Source: Pelagibacterales bacterium SAG-MED19 (lineage in GTDB: Bacteria; Pseudomonadota; Alphaproteobacteria; Pelagibacterales; Pelagibacteraceae). From it: a stretch of 64,000 nucleotides of DNA. The notes under the pieces are model-generated. The model saw only the letters and a program-made list of their open reading frames with translations. It searched no databases and was not told where the DNA came from. The translations under genes and the position numbers were made by a program. The stretch is taken from positions 1 to 64,000 of the forward strand of contig JACWDQ010000004.1 in NCBI GenBank assembly GCA_014654035.1, given 5' to 3'. Within the stretch, counting starts at the first letter, position 1, and every line of letters starts with the position of its first letter. Shown here piece after piece: positions 49,710 through 59,114 of this stretch.

Positions 49710-50298
49710 TATTTTCGCTTAAATCTTTAATATATTTCGTACCTTCCCAAGGACTTTCATAATCAAAATTTCTATAATTTTGCTCTAGTTTAACGGGCTC
49801 ATTGATAACTTTTTTTTTTTCTTCACTGTATCTAACTTCAGTGTGACCAGTTAATGGGAAATCTTTTCTCAAAGGATGTCCTTCAAAACCATAATCTGTG
49901 AGTATTCTTCTTAAGTCAGGGTGATCTTTAAAATTTACACCATACATATCAAAAACTTCTCTTTCCATCCAATTTGCAGCAGGAAAAATTGATGTCATTG
50001 ATGGAATAACTTCATTTTCATTTATAAAATAACTTAAAACTATCCTCTGATTAAATTCATGACTTAAAAATAGATACACAACTTTAAATCTCTGTGTTTG
50101 TTCAGGATAATCAACAACTGTAATATCAATTAATTGTCTAAACTTAGTATCTTTATTAGTTTTGATAAACAAAGTTACATCAATCAAATCATCTTTATCA
50201 ATTTCTAAAAATAATTGATTATGTTTAATTTCAGATTGATTAATTTTGGTTGCTAACTCTGAATTAATTTTCTTTTCTAAATCTGTTAAATTTATCAT
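49693..50298 (-). CDS. nuoC: NADH-quinone oxidoreductase subunit C
   Basis: 30-kDa peripheral subunit. 201 residues. The signature [10 protein letters not shown] lies within [20 protein letters not shown], followed by [19 protein letters not shown]. Separate from NuoD, as in other Alphaproteobacteria and unlike the E. coli NuoCD fusion. No spacer to nuoB. Confidence 0.97.
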   Translation of the reverse strand: MINLTDLEKKINSELATKINQSEIKHNQLFLEIDKDDLIDVTLFIKTNKDTKFRQLIDITVVDYPEQTQRFKVVYLFLSHEFNQRIVLSYFINENEVIPSMTSIFPAANWMEREVFDMYGVNFKDHPDLRRILTDYGFEGHPLRKDFPLTGHTEVRYSEEKKKVINEPVKLEQNYRNFDYESPWEGTKYIKDLSENNDKKN

Positions 50299-50814
50299 TT
50301 ATCTATTTATCGAACCTTTATTTCTAATTTTTTTTTGAAGTTGCATAATTCCATACAATAAGGCTTCTGCTGAAGGTGGACAGCCTGGAACATAAATATC
50401 AACTGGAACTATTCGATCACATCCTCTAACGACAGAATATGAATAATGGTAATAACCACCACCATTAGCACAACTTCCCATCGATATAACATATCTTGGT
50501 TCAGGCATTTGATCATAAACTTTTCTAAGAGCTGGAGCCATTTTGTTTGTAAGAGTTCCCGCAACAATCATCACATCAGATTGTCTAGGTGATCCTCTGG
50601 GTGCAGCACCAAATCTTTCTAAATCATACCTTGGCATTGCTGTTTGCATCATTTCAACAGCGCAACAAGCAAGACCAAATGTCATCCAATGTAAGGACCC
50701 AGATCTAGACCAGTTTATTAAATTATCAAATGAAGTTGTGATAAAACCATTCTTACTAAAATCTTCAGCAAGTTTTTTAAATTCTTCAGGAACTTGTTCA
50801 AGCTTATTGTTCAT
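50299..50814 (-). CDS. nuoB: NADH-quinone oxidoreductase subunit B
   Basis: Carries the terminal cluster N2. 171 residues. Ligands in [11 protein letters not shown] (adjacent Cys pair), [13 protein letters not shown] and VYVPGCPPS-like [20 protein letters not shown]. 12 bases after nuoA, the largest gap in the whole nuoA-dnaE run. Confidence 0.97.
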   Translation of the reverse strand: MNNKLEQVPEEFKKLAEDFSKNGFITTSFDNLINWSRSGSLHWMTFGLACCAVEMMQTAMPRYDLERFGAAPRGSPRQSDVMIVAGTLTNKMAPALRKVYDQMPEPRYVISMGSCANGGGYYHYSYSVVRGCDRIVPVDIYVPGCPPSAEALLYGIMQLQKKIRNKGSINR

Positions 50815-50826
50815 TAAAATTTTTAA

Positions 50827-51195
50827 TTATTCCCAGTCTAACGCGCCTTTTTTCCATTCATAAATAAAACCAATCGTAAGTATAAATAAAAAAATCATCA
50901 TTGATGAAAAACCTAAAATTCCAATATTTCCTAAGGATATTGCCCATGGAAATAAAAATGCAATTTCAAGATCAAAAATTATAAAAAGAATTGCAACTAA
51001 GTAAAATCTTACATCAAATTCCATCCTTGAGTCTTCAAAAGGTTCAAATCCACATTCGTATGCTGAAAGTTTTTCTGGATCAGGATTTTTAGGAGATAAG
51101 ATGAAATTTAACACAATGAAAGCACAACTTAGTCCTAAAGCAATTACTAAAAATAAAATTATAGGTAAATAATCTTTTAAAAATTCCGCAGTCAT
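50827..51195 (-). CDS. nuoA: NADH-quinone oxidoreductase subunit A
   Basis: Small membrane subunit, 122 residues, three helices (about 8-30, 63-83, 88-110). Conserved loop [20 protein letters not shown], important at the quinone entry, and [15 protein letters not shown]. The first gene of the complex I unit. The 126-base space before it holds a Fur-type palindrome and a -10-like element. Confidence 0.97.
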   Translation of the reverse strand: MTAEFLKDYLPIILFLVIALGLSCAFIVLNFILSPKNPDPEKLSAYECGFEPFEDSRMEFDVRFYLVAILFIIFDLEIAFLFPWAISLGNIGILGFSSMMIFLFILTIGFIYEWKKGALDWE

Positions 51196-51261
51196 GTGGG
51201 AATATATATCATTTTTTATAGCTAGATGAAGTGGTGTTAGGTCACATTATTCGAAATATAC

Positions 51262-51284
51262 ACTATAATTGATAACGATTATCA
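51262..51284 (-). promoter_or_regulatory. Fur-type 7-1-7 palindrome with adjacent -10-like element upstream of nuoA
   Basis: TGATAACGATTATCA at 51270-51284 (read on the + strand) matches the well known 7-1-7 Fur consensus TGATAATNATTATCA at 13 of 14 fixed positions, and it also satisfies TGA-N9-TCA of the rhizobial RirA box. On the leftward strand TATAGT (51267-51262) lies two bases downstream of it, so the box would sit in the -35/-10 region. The nuoA start is about 67 bases further. A repressor bound here would block this promoter. Which regulator uses it cannot be told from the window. Confidence 0.5.
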
Positions 51285-51321
51285 GGATTAAAAGTCATTT
51301 ATTATTAATAATTAAAAAAAG

Positions 51322-51398
51322 TGGCGGGAGTGAAGGGACTCGAACCCTCGACCTATCGCGTGACAGGCGATCGCTCTAACCAACTGAGCTACACCCCC
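51322..51398 (-). tRNA. tRNA-Asp (GTC)
   Basis: 77 bases including an encoded CCA end. Acceptor GGGGGTG pairs with CACTCCC (one G-U), D arm GCTC/GAGC, anticodon stem ATCGC/GCGAT with loop CTGTCAC (anticodon GTC), and T arm GAGGG-TTCGAGT-CCCTT. A T-run follows directly in the leftward transcript. 15 bases separate it from tRNA-Val, so the two are probably co-transcribed. Confidence 0.96.
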
Positions 51399-51413
51399 AC
51401 TTTTGACACATTT

Positions 51414-51489
51414 TGGTGGGCAGTAAAGGACTCGAACCTTTGACCCCCTCGGTGTAAACGAGATGCTCTACCAACTGAGCTAACCGCCC
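51414..51489 (-). tRNA. tRNA-Val (TAC)
   Basis: 76 bases including encoded CCA. Acceptor GGGCGGT with ACTGCCC, D arm GCTC/GAGC, anticodon loop TTTACAC (anticodon TAC), and T arm AAAGG-TTCGAGT-CCTTT. Lies between lon and tRNA-Asp. Confidence 0.96.
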
Positions 51490-51538
51490 AAAATGATGCA
51501 TACTAATACATCAAGGTTCAGATAATGTAAATTAATTA

Positions 51539-53917
51539 TTATTGAATACTAGCTTGAGATTTGTCATCTTTTTTAGACATATCAACCTCTACCCATTCTG
51601 TCTTTTTAAGTTCTTTAGTTAGAGCAATTTTTAAAACTTCATCAGCAAACTCAACAGGAGTTATCTTAATCTCATCAATAATTTTTTTAGGCATATCAAC
51701 TAAATCTTTTTCATTTTCTTTTGGGATTAAAACTTCTTTAATTCCTGCTCTGTGAGCAGCTAATAATTTTTCTTTTAAACCACCAATTGGTAAAACTTGT
51801 CCAGTTAAAGTCACTTCACCAGTCATAGCTATATCCCTTCTTACAGGAATGTTTGTTATAGATGATACAATAGATGTAACCATTCCTATACCAGCAGAAG
51901 GGCCATCTTTAGGAGTTGCACCCTCAGGAACATGAATATGAAAATCTTTTTTTTCAAATAATGGTGGGATAATACCATATTCCAAACATTTAGATCTCAC
52001 AAAAGATTTAGCTGCTTTAACGGACTCTTGCATAACATCACCTAGTTTTCCTGTTATTTGCATTCTTCCCTTACCTGGCATAGTAACAGTCTCAATTTTT
52101 AAAATTTCTCCACCATATTCTGTCCACGCTAATCCTGTTACAATTCCAATTCTGTCTTCACTTTCAAGTTCTCCGAACTTATACTTTGGAACACCTAAAA
52201 AATCTGATAAATTTTTCACATCAACATCAACTTCTTTTTTTTCACCTGAAACAACTAATTTAACAACTTTTCTAGCTACTTTAGAAATTTCTCTTTCAAG
52301 ATTTCTTACACCCGACTCTTTTGTGTAACTTCTTATTATTTCTTTAATTATATCATTACCTAAATTCATTTCTTTTTCTTTAACTCCATTGTCTTTAATT
52401 TGTTTTGGAAGTAAGTATTTATTGGCAATATTTATTTTTTCGTCTTCTGTATATCCAGCTAACCGAATAACTTCCATTCTATCTAATAATGGAGGAAGAA
52501 TATTTAATGTGTTTGCAGTTGTAACAAACATTACATCAGACAAATCGTAATCAACTTCAAGATAATGATCGTTAAAAGTAGTATTTTGTTCAGGGTCTAA
52601 AGCTTCTAATAACGCTGAAGATGGATCTCCTCTATAATCATTACCAATTTTATCAATCTCATCTAAAAGAATAAGAGGATTTTTAGTTCCAGCTTTTTTC
52701 ATCATTTGAATTATTTTTCCAGGTAAAGATCCAATGTAAGTTCTTCTGTGACCTCTTATTTCGGCTTCGTCTCTCATTCCTCCAACTGACATCCTTACAA
52801 ATTCTCTATTGGTAGCTTTAGCAATAGATTTTCCTAAAGAAGTTTTTCCAACACCAGGAGGTCCTACTAAACATAAAATCGGTCCCTTAATTTTTTCCAT
52901 TCTTTTTTGAACTGCTAAAAATTCGATAATTCTTTCTTTAACTTTTTCTAAACCGAAATGATCTTTATCCAAAATGTTAAGTGCTTTAGTTAAGTCAATA
53001 TCTACTTCACTTTTTTTGTGCCATGGTAAATCTGTCATCCAATCTAAATAATTTCTCACAACTGTTGCTTCAGCTGACATTGGACTCATATTTTTAAGTT
53101 TTTTGAGTTCCTGTAAACATTTTTTTTCAACCTCTTTAGGCATCTTTGCCTTTAGAATAGCTTTATTTAGGCTTGTACTTTCATCTTTTCCATCCTCTAT
53201 TTCACCTAATTCTTTTTGAATAGCTTTTAACTGTTCATTCAAATAATATTCTCGTTGAGTTTTTTCCATTTGAGTTTTAACTCTGCCTCGAATTCTTTTC
53301 TCAACACCAATGATACTAGTTTCATTTTCCATGATTTTAATTATTGCATTTAATCTTTTTTTCACATCTACAGTTTCAAAAATTTGTTGTTTCTCTGAGA
53401 TTGTAGCAGTTATATGCGAAGCAATATTATCCGCTATTTGGGAAGGATCTTTCAATTGTTTAATTGTGTTGATTGTTTCACTAGAAATCTTTTTATTTAT
53501 TGACGTAAGTTTTTCTAATCTTCTTAACGCTGTCACCGCCAAAGGATACAGGTCCTCATCTTCATTAATTAAATCGTTGTGAATAGCATAATCACAAATA
53601 ATAAACTTATCGTTATCTTTAAAATCTAAAATTTTTACTCTCTTTAATCCCTCTACTAAAACTTTAACAGTTCCATCTGGAAGTTTAAGAAGCTGAAGAA
53701 TACTTCCTTCACATCCATACATAAAAATGTCTGTTTTTTTTGGATCATCTATCTCTGAATTTTTTTGTGTTACTAAAATAATCTTTTTGTCTTTTTTCAT
53801 AACCTCATTCAGAGCTGAGATAGATTTATCTCTACCTACAAACAAAGGAATAACCATACTCGGAAATACTACAATATCTCTAAGCGGGAGCAATGGTGAT
53901 GAAATTTTTACATCCAT
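51539..53917 (-). CDS. lon: ATP-dependent protease Lon
   Basis: 792 residues, full length. N-terminal LON substrate domain (~1-200), central AAA+ module with Walker [14 protein letters not shown] and Walker B region [18 protein letters not shown], then the protease domain with catalytic Ser in [13 protein letters not shown] and Lys in [13 protein letters not shown]. Follows clpX by 60 bases. In many Proteobacteria hupB comes next, but here the two tRNAs follow directly. Confidence 0.97.
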   Translation of the reverse strand: MDVKISSPLLPLRDIVVFPSMVIPLFVGRDKSISALNEVMKKDKKIILVTQKNSEIDDPKKTDIFMYGCEGSILQLLKLPDGTVKVLVEGLKRVKILDFKDNDKFIICDYAIHNDLINEDEDLYPLAVTALRRLEKLTSINKKISSETINTIKQLKDPSQIADNIASHITATISEKQQIFETVDVKKRLNAIIKIMENETSIIGVEKRIRGRVKTQMEKTQREYYLNEQLKAIQKELGEIEDGKDESTSLNKAILKAKMPKEVEKKCLQELKKLKNMSPMSAEATVVRNYLDWMTDLPWHKKSEVDIDLTKALNILDKDHFGLEKVKERIIEFLAVQKRMEKIKGPILCLVGPPGVGKTSLGKSIAKATNREFVRMSVGGMRDEAEIRGHRRTYIGSLPGKIIQMMKKAGTKNPLILLDEIDKIGNDYRGDPSSALLEALDPEQNTTFNDHYLEVDYDLSDVMFVTTANTLNILPPLLDRMEVIRLAGYTEDEKINIANKYLLPKQIKDNGVKEKEMNLGNDIIKEIIRSYTKESGVRNLEREISKVARKVVKLVVSGEKKEVDVDVKNLSDFLGVPKYKFGELESEDRIGIVTGLAWTEYGGEILKIETVTMPGKGRMQITGKLGDVMQESVKAAKSFVRSKCLEYGIIPPLFEKKDFHIHVPEGATPKDGPSAGIGMVTSIVSSITNIPVRRDIAMTGEVTLTGQVLPIGGLKEKLLAAHRAGIKEVLIPKENEKDLVDMPKKIIDEIKITPVEFADEVLKIALTKELKKTEWVEVDMSKKDDKSQASIQ

Positions 53918-53977
53918 TACCTGAATATGGATATTAAATATTATTTTGCAATACCTTTTTCTGATTTATTAAGGGTA

Positions 53978-55246
53978 TTAAGCCGCTGATGTCTTTCCTG
54001 CCTTAGATTTATTGTCTGTTTTTGAATGAACTATTATTGGTTGAGATTGTCCCTTTACTGCTGTGGCATCTATTATTACCTCTTCAATATTATCTTGACT
54101 AGGTAAATCGTACATAGTTTTTAGTAAAATATTTTCTAATATTGATCGTAAACCTCTAGCACCTGTTTTTTTTCTAATTGCTTTAAGAGCAATTTCTTTT
54201 AATGCATTTTCTTTAAAAATTAGTTTTGCACCATCAAGTTTAAATAATTCTTGATATTGTTTTGTAAGAGAATTTTTAGGTTCTTGAAGAATTTTGATTA
54301 AAGATTTTTCATCTAAATCTTCTAATGTTGCAATCATTGGAAGCCTTCCTATAAATTCAGGAATTAAACCATATTTCAATAAATCTTCTGGTTCTAAACC
54401 TTTCATCCATTCACCAGTTTTCTTTTCTTGGGTATTTTTCACGTCTGCACCAAAACCTATGGAAGTACCCTTATCTCTTTGAGATATAATTTTATCTAAA
54501 CCTGCGAATGCCCCTCCACAAATAAATAAGATATTAGTAGTATCAACTTGTAAAAATTCTTGTTGAGGATGTTTTCTTCCACCTTGAGGAGGAACACTTG
54601 CAACAGTTCCTTCCATAATCTTTAATAAAGCTTGTTGAACTCCTTCACCTGATACATCTCTTGTGATGGAAGGATTTTCTGACTTCCTGCTAATTTTATC
54701 TACCTCGTCAATATACACAATTCCTCGTTGAGCTTTTTCAACATTATAATCAGCTGCTTGTAATAGCTTGAGAATAATGTTTTCTACATCTTCTCCTACA
54801 TAGCCTGCCTCTGTAAGTGTAGTTGCGTCAGCCATAGTAAATGGAACATCTAAAATTCTAGCTAAAGTTTGAGCTAATAAAGTTTTTCCACATCCAGTTG
54901 GACCAACTAAAAGAATATTTGATTTTGCAAGTTCAACATTCTTACTAGTCTTATTTTCATAATTTAATCTTTTATAATGATTATGAACTGCAACAGATAA
55001 AACTTTTTTCGCATGAGTTTGACCAATCACATAATCATCCAAAACTGAACAAATTTCTTTAGGTGAAGGTAAACCATCTTGGTGTTTTACAAATGTATCT
55101 TTGCTCTCTTCTTTTATAATATCCATACAAAGTTCAACACATTCATCACAGATAAATACTGTTGGACCAGCTATAAGTTTTCTAACTTCATGTTGACTCT
55201 TTCCACAGAAAGAGCAGTAAAGAATATTTTTATTATTTGTATTCAT
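53978..55246 (-). CDS. clpX: ClpX, ATPase subunit of the Clp protease
   Basis: Unfoldase that feeds ClpP. 422 residues. N-terminal zinc-binding domain [15 protein letters not shown] and [10 protein letters not shown], Walker [14 protein letters not shown], Walker [12 protein letters not shown], pore loop region [22 protein letters not shown] and ClpP-contact IGF loop ([10 protein letters not shown]). It lies 89 bases after clpP; that spacer holds no recognisable gene. Confidence 0.97.
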   Translation of the reverse strand: MNTNNKNILYCSFCGKSQHEVRKLIAGPTVFICDECVELCMDIIKEESKDTFVKHQDGLPSPKEICSVLDDYVIGQTHAKKVLSVAVHNHYKRLNYENKTSKNVELAKSNILLVGPTGCGKTLLAQTLARILDVPFTMADATTLTEAGYVGEDVENIILKLLQAADYNVEKAQRGIVYIDEVDKISRKSENPSITRDVSGEGVQQALLKIMEGTVASVPPQGGRKHPQQEFLQVDTTNILFICGGAFAGLDKIISQRDKGTSIGFGADVKNTQEKKTGEWMKGLEPEDLLKYGLIPEFIGRLPMIATLEDLDEKSLIKILQEPKNSLTKQYQELFKLDGAKLIFKENALKEIALKAIRKKTGARGLRSILENILLKTMYDLPSQDNIEEVIIDATAVKGQSQPIIVHSKTDNKSKAGKTSAA

Positions 55247-55335
55247 AAATTTTATAACGAATCAATTAAAATACTTTATTATAGATGACTCCTACTAATC
55301 AAGTTTCGAATATCCTTGTTTCAATATATTGTGTT

Positions 55336-55947
55336 TTAAGATCTTTTCTCTACTACTTCGTCTATTAATCCAAATGACTTTGCTATATCTGCAGTCATAA
55401 AATTATCTCTCTCTAATGCAGTTTTTATTTCATCAACAGTTTTACCAGTATGATTTGAATAAATTTGATTTAGTCTCTCTTTTAAAGATAAGACCTCGTT
55501 TGCATGAATTTCAATATCAGTTGCTTGACCTTGAAAACCCGCAGAAGGTTGATGAACCATAATTCTCGAATTTGGTAATGAAAATCTTTTTCCTTTAGTT
55601 CCTGCTGCAAGCAAAAAAGAACCCATCGATGCCGCTTGACCAATACATAAAGTAGAAATATCAGGTTTGACATATTGCATAGTGTCATAAATACCTAAAC
55701 CTGCTGTAACTAAACCGCCAGGACTGTTAATATAAAGATAAATTTCTTTTTTTGGATCTTCAGCTTCTAAAAATAAAAGTTGTGCTGTTACTAATGATGC
55801 AACATTATCGTTTATCTGGCCTGTTAAAAAAATAATTCTTTCCTTTAGAAGTCTTGAATAAATATCATATGCACGCTCACCCTTACTAGATTGCTCAACA
55901 ACCATAGGTACTAGATTGCTCATATGTTCTGAAATTTTATTTGTCAT
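55336..55947 (-). CDS. clpP: ClpP protease subunit
   Basis: Serine protease subunit, 203 residues. Catalytic triad Ser107 ([11 protein letters not shown]), His132 ([12 protein letters not shown]) and Asp181 (ERDNFM). Family start [18 protein letters not shown]. 32 bases after tig, in a spacer that contains a 6-bp inverted repeat. Confidence 0.97.
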   Translation of the reverse strand: MTNKISEHMSNLVPMVVEQSSKGERAYDIYSRLLKERIIFLTGQINDNVASLVTAQLLFLEAEDPKKEIYLYINSPGGLVTAGLGIYDTMQYVKPDISTLCIGQAASMGSFLLAAGTKGKRFSLPNSRIMVHQPSAGFQGQATDIEIHANEVLSLKERLNQIYSNHTGKTVDEIKTALERDNFMTADIAKSFGLIDEVVEKRS

Positions 55948-55979
55948 AAGTTGATTCGTTTTACTTATACAACTTGAGA

Positions 55980-57413
55980 TTACTTTTTGCTAACTTTTTT
56001 TGATTTTTTGACTATTGATTTAGTTTTTGTCTGTTTTGTCTTAGTTTTGTTCTCCGTAGATTTTTTTACATCAGCCTTTTTTTCTGGTTTCCTCTGCTCT
56101 TTAAGTTCTTGATCAAGTTGTTGTTTTTGAGATTGTTTTAATATTTTTTCAGCCTCTTCTTTTGAAATTTCTTTTTTATTTGATTTACCTTTTTCCTTTA
56201 TTAGATTCATAATTTTTTCTTCATAAACAGTTCCTCTTAAACTGGCTAATGCAGATTGATTTTTTTGATAAAAATCCATGACCATTTTTTCCTGTCCGGG
56301 CATCATTCTTAATTGTTTTTGAACTTCAGCTTGAAGTTCTTGTTCTGTTACTTTAATTTTATTTTGTTCACCAAATTCATTAAGTATTAATCCTACTTTA
56401 ATTCTTTTTTTTGCTATTTCTTCAAAATTTTTTCTGCTTTTTTTTGCATCTTCTTCAGACATACCTTGTGAAAGTATTTTCACTTCCTCTTCGATTAAAT
56501 TTTCAGGAATTTCATTTATTTTAATTTTTTCAAGTTCTTTTAAAATTTGATTTTTAGAGAGTCTATCTAATGAATTTTTATACTCATCATTTATTTGTTT
56601 AGATATTAAAATTTTGAGATCATTTAAATCCTTGGCTCCTAAATTTTTTGCAAATTCATCATTAATTTTAACTTCTTCAGGATTTTTAATTGATAAAATT
56701 TTACATTTAAATTTTGCTTTTTTGTTTACAAAATCTTTTTCAGGAAAGTTTTCAGGTAAGGTTGCTTCTACTGTTCTCTCTTCTCCTTTTTTAACACCGA
56801 TCAATTGATTATCAAAACCTTTTAAAAATAAATCTTTACCTAGAGTTAATTGAGTGTTTTTTCCCTCACTACCTTTAAAAGTTTTTTCATCCACTGTTGC
56901 TGTGTAATCAAAAACTACAAGATCACCATCTTTTGCTTTGCTTTCATCTGAAGCATCTTTAAAATTAGGTTGATTTTTAGCAATCTCTTTTATTCTTTTT
57001 TCAGTTTCTTTTTCCTCAATCTTAACTGAATATTCATCGAATTTTATATTTTCTAATGACTTAACCTCAATTTTTGGTAACTCAGTTACAGATATTACAT
57101 ATTCTAATTCTTTATTTTCTCCATAAGTTTTAAGATCTAATTTTGGTTGACCGGCTGGTTTAATTTTATTTTCTTCTAAAGCTTTTGTTGAAGTATCCTT
57201 TAAAACTTTATCTAACACTTCATTGAATACGGCTTGCCCAAATTGTCTTTTTAATATTTCTCTCGGAACTTTTCCAGGTCTAAACCCTTTTAAGTTTACA
57301 GTGCCTTTAATTTCTTCGTATTTTTCATCAACATAGGAATTCATAGTTTTCTTATCTATGAACACCTTAATATCTTTATTTAGGCCTTTTTTGTTTTCTA
57401 CAGTAACTTTCAT
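55980..57413 (-). CDS. tig: Trigger factor
   Basis: Ribosome-associated chaperone and prolyl isomerase. 477 residues from the ATG at 57413. N-terminal ribosome-binding domain with [20 protein letters not shown] (signature GFRxGKxP), FKBP-like domain (~150-235) with [20 protein letters not shown], then the helical C-terminal arms and a Lys-rich tail (~425-477). A longer frame starts at 57455, but it would run through the tRNA-Leu gene at 57426-57510. The ATG at 57413 fits the family N-terminus ([13 protein letters not shown]). Confidence 0.95.
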   Translation of the reverse strand: MKVTVENKKGLNKDIKVFIDKKTMNSYVDEKYEEIKGTVNLKGFRPGKVPREILKRQFGQAVFNEVLDKVLKDTSTKALEENKIKPAGQPKLDLKTYGENKELEYVISVTELPKIEVKSLENIKFDEYSVKIEEKETEKRIKEIAKNQPNFKDASDESKAKDGDLVVFDYTATVDEKTFKGSEGKNTQLTLGKDLFLKGFDNQLIGVKKGEERTVEATLPENFPEKDFVNKKAKFKCKILSIKNPEEVKINDEFAKNLGAKDLNDLKILISKQINDEYKNSLDRLSKNQILKELEKIKINEIPENLIEEEVKILSQGMSEEDAKKSRKNFEEIAKKRIKVGLILNEFGEQNKIKVTEQELQAEVQKQLRMMPGQEKMVMDFYQKNQSALASLRGTVYEEKIMNLIKEKGKSNKKEISKEEAEKILKQSQKQQLDQELKEQRKPEKKADVKKSTENKTKTKQTKTKSIVKKSKKVSKK

Positions 57414-57425
57414 AAAATTTTTAAG

Positions 57426-57510
57426 TGGTAGGGCGAAAAGGACTCGAACCTTCACAGATTGCTCTATTGGTTCCTAAGACCAACGCGTCTACCAATTCCG
57501 CCATCGCCCC
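57426..57510 (-). tRNA. tRNA-Leu (TAG)
   Basis: 85 bases with encoded CCA. Acceptor GGGGCGA with CGCCCT pairing region, D arm, anticodon stem TTGGT/ACCAA with loop CTTAGGA (anticodon TAG), a long variable arm between anticodon and T arms as expected for Leu, and T arm with TTCGAGT. It stands 12 bases upstream of tig, so tRNA and tig are probably on one transcript. Confidence 0.94.
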
Positions 57511-57554
57511 ACAAATTTAAAGGTTTTATATATGATTGAAACTATTTGTCCAAC

Positions 57555-57592
57555 GACAATTATTGTCAATTATATTAATTTTCCCTTATAAT
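57555..57592 (+). promoter_or_regulatory. Putative promoter of the DUF1289 gene with palindrome at the -35
   Basis: TTGTCA at 57563-57568 (one mismatch from TTGACA), 18 bases, then TATAAT at 57587-57592. The ATG of the gene begins at 57599, where transcription would be expected to start, so the mRNA may be leaderless. The -35 overlaps the perfect palindrome GACAAT-T-ATTGTC (57555-57567), a possible operator. Confidence 0.5.
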
Positions 57593-57598
57593 ATTAAT

Positions 57599-57847
57599 AT
57601 GATTATTTCACCTTGTATAAGTATTTGTAAAACTGATCCAAGCAGTGGATATTGCTATGGTTGTGGTAGAAATAATGAAGAAAAAAAAATTTGGAAACTT
57701 GAGAATACAACTGATGAGTGGAAAAAAGAAAATCTGAAGATAATTAGAGATAGACTGACAGGTTGGCAATTAGAAAGTTTTGAAGAATCCTATACATATA
57801 AAATTGAAAATGGTATCTCTCTATTCAAAAAAAATTTAATTAAATGA
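57599..57847 (+). CDS. DUF1289 family cysteine-rich protein
   Basis: 82 residues. SPCISICKTDPSSGYCYGCG carries four cysteines in the CxxxC...CxxC spacing typical of DUF1289, followed by RNNEEKKIWKL. Probably metal-binding, function unknown. A longer frame from 57536 is in place, but the family starts at this ATG and a -10 TATAAT lies just before it. The stop overlaps the next start (ATGA). Confidence 0.85.
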   Translation: MIISPCISICKTDPSSGYCYGCGRNNEEKKIWKLENTTDEWKKENLKIIRDRLTGWQLESFEESYTYKIENGISLFKKNLIK

Positions 57848-58017
57848 GTAAAACTTCAATAGTTATAGTTATCTATATAATAGGACTTATTTTTGGAGCA
57901 CTATTTCTGAAAATATGGAGTGCTGATACAAGCATTTTTAAAGGTCTTTTAGGTCTGGGCTGGACTGCTTTGCTTCTTATCGGAATATTTTTTGCTGAAA
58001 AAAATGAAAAGAATTAA
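57844..58017 (+). CDS. Small two-helix membrane protein, unknown
   Basis: 57 residues (MSKTSIVIVIYIIGLIFGAL...). Two hydrophobic helices (about 4-24 and 33-51) joined by a short polar stretch (KIWSADTSIF), ending in a charged tail AEKNEKN. Supported by the 4-base ATGA overlap with the DUF1289 gene and by the overlap with the next gene. No family recognised. Confidence 0.6.
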   Translation: MSKTSIVIVIYIIGLIFGALFLKIWSADTSIFKGLLGLGWTALLLIGIFFAEKNEKN

Positions 58018-58426
58018 ATACTTAATTTTTCTTTTCTTTATAATTTTGCCCTATCAGAATTTAAAATCTGAAATAATAATTATGAGTGCCTGTGATGATA
58101 AACAAGATGAATTTTTAAAAAATGAATACATTCTTAATATGAATGAATTAATAATGACTAGAAACTATGTATATAAAGAAAAAACATATAACAAATATAG
58201 ATTAACAGATTTAAGTGTTAAAAAATCAAACTCATATGTAAGAAATATTTATGAGGAGAATGGAAATATTTTAACACACAAACATGGTTATCCTCAATTT
58301 TACACTCAAATTTTATTTAAAAAAGGTAAACAAGAAATCTTTATGAAGACTGTTTTAAACGATGAAGAAGGTATTTCAAAAATTTCGACATGTAAAAAAG
58401 TAGAAAAATTTGCGAATGAAAGCTAA
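58004..58426 (+). CDS. Secreted hypothetical protein
   Basis: 140 residues. A signal peptide (MKRIKYLIFLFFIILPYQNLKS) is followed by a polar, Lys/Asn-rich domain with two cysteines (MSACDDK, STCKKV), perhaps a disulfide pair. The ATG at 58004 is preferred over an in-frame TTG at 57992. It overlaps the 57-residue gene by 14 bases. No family recognised. Confidence 0.65.
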   Translation: MKRIKYLIFLFFIILPYQNLKSEIIIMSACDDKQDEFLKNEYILNMNELIMTRNYVYKEKTYNKYRLTDLSVKKSNSYVRNIYEENGNILTHKHGYPQFYTQILFKKGKQEIFMKTVLNDEEGISKISTCKKVEKFANES

Positions 58427-58548
58427 TTTTTTTTCTTACTTTTTATAAAATTTTTCTTTTTCATTCCAAAACGATTGTTAGTAATATTACTTCTATGCTT
58501 AGCATAGGCTTGTTTTTGTGCTTGTTTCATGGCTCTTTTAGAAGACAT
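58423..58548 (-). CDS. Small basic protein, unknown
   Basis: 41 residues, MSSKRAMKQAQKQAYAKHRS then an Asn/Lys-rich C-terminus, strongly basic, no membrane helix. Six bases after the histidine phosphatase gene on the same strand, suggesting co-transcription. It overlaps the end of the convergent secreted protein by 4 bases. Nucleic-acid or ribosome contact is conceivable from charge only. Confidence 0.45.
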   Translation of the reverse strand: MSSKRAMKQAQKQAYAKHRSNITNNRFGMKKKNFIKSKKKN

Positions 58549-58554
58549 AATATA

Positions 58555-59112
58555 TTAATAATTTATTTCTACAGTTCCTACTATATTAAAATTTTTATCA
58601 GAAACAACTATCTCTCCTGATGAAGGACCGTAATTTAAAGCTTCAGATATTAACACATAATGTGTTACAAAAATTAAATTTTTATTACCTTTAAATTTCT
58701 TAACATAATTGTTTAACTCTTCTAGTTGCTTGTCTTTATTTTTTACATATTTAGAACTATAAAAAGAATTCAAAAAACTAATTGTAGAATAATTGTTGAA
58801 AGCTATATCTGCTGTTTCTTTACATCTACACCACTCACTTGATAAAACTTTATGGATCTTAATTTTATTTACTCTAAAAAATTCTCCTATTTCTTTGGCT
58901 TGTTTTTGTCCAATCGAGTTTAAATTTCTCTGCGTAGAACAATCGTTTAAATTGAAATTATTTGGATCCCCATTACCAGGGGCATATGCATGACGAATAA
59001 ATATTAATTTTCCACCATCCTCAAGTTGATTTATTAAGTTTTTATTTAAATCTGCTTTAATAGATGTGGTTAAAGAGATAAATATTATTATAAAGAATCT
59101 TAAAAGTTTCAT
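58555..59112 (-). CDS. Exported histidine phosphatase family protein
   Basis: 185 residues with an N-terminal signal peptide (about 1-20). The RHG-type motif reads FIRHAYAPGNGDP (Arg40, His41, with Ala for Gly), followed by RNLNSIGQKQAKEIGEFFR, SEWCRCKETA (second Arg), and LIFVTHYVLISEAL (second His). All four catalytic positions are in place. The substrate is unknown. Export suggests phosphate scavenging, but this is inference. Its start codon is two bases from that of the divergent glycosylase. Confidence 0.82.
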   Translation of the reverse strand: MKLLRFFIIIFISLTTSIKADLNKNLINQLEDGGKLIFIRHAYAPGNGDPNNFNLNDCSTQRNLNSIGQKQAKEIGEFFRVNKIKIHKVLSSEWCRCKETADIAFNNYSTISFLNSFYSSKYVKNKDKQLEELNNYVKKFKGNKNLIFVTHYVLISEALNYGPSSGEIVVSDKNFNIVGTVEINY

Positions 59113-59114
59113 TT

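Noticed and set aside
53950-53979. Inverted repeat AATACC/GGTATT after clpX as a terminator
   Set aside because: It has a long loop, one bulge, and no following T-run in the leftward direction.
57414-57455. Longer N-terminus of trigger factor
   Set aside because: It overlaps tRNA-Leu and precedes the family N-terminus; the ATG at 57413 is used instead.
57536-57598. Upstream extension of the DUF1289 frame
   Set aside because: The family begins at the ATG at 57599, and promoter-like hexamers occupy the extension.
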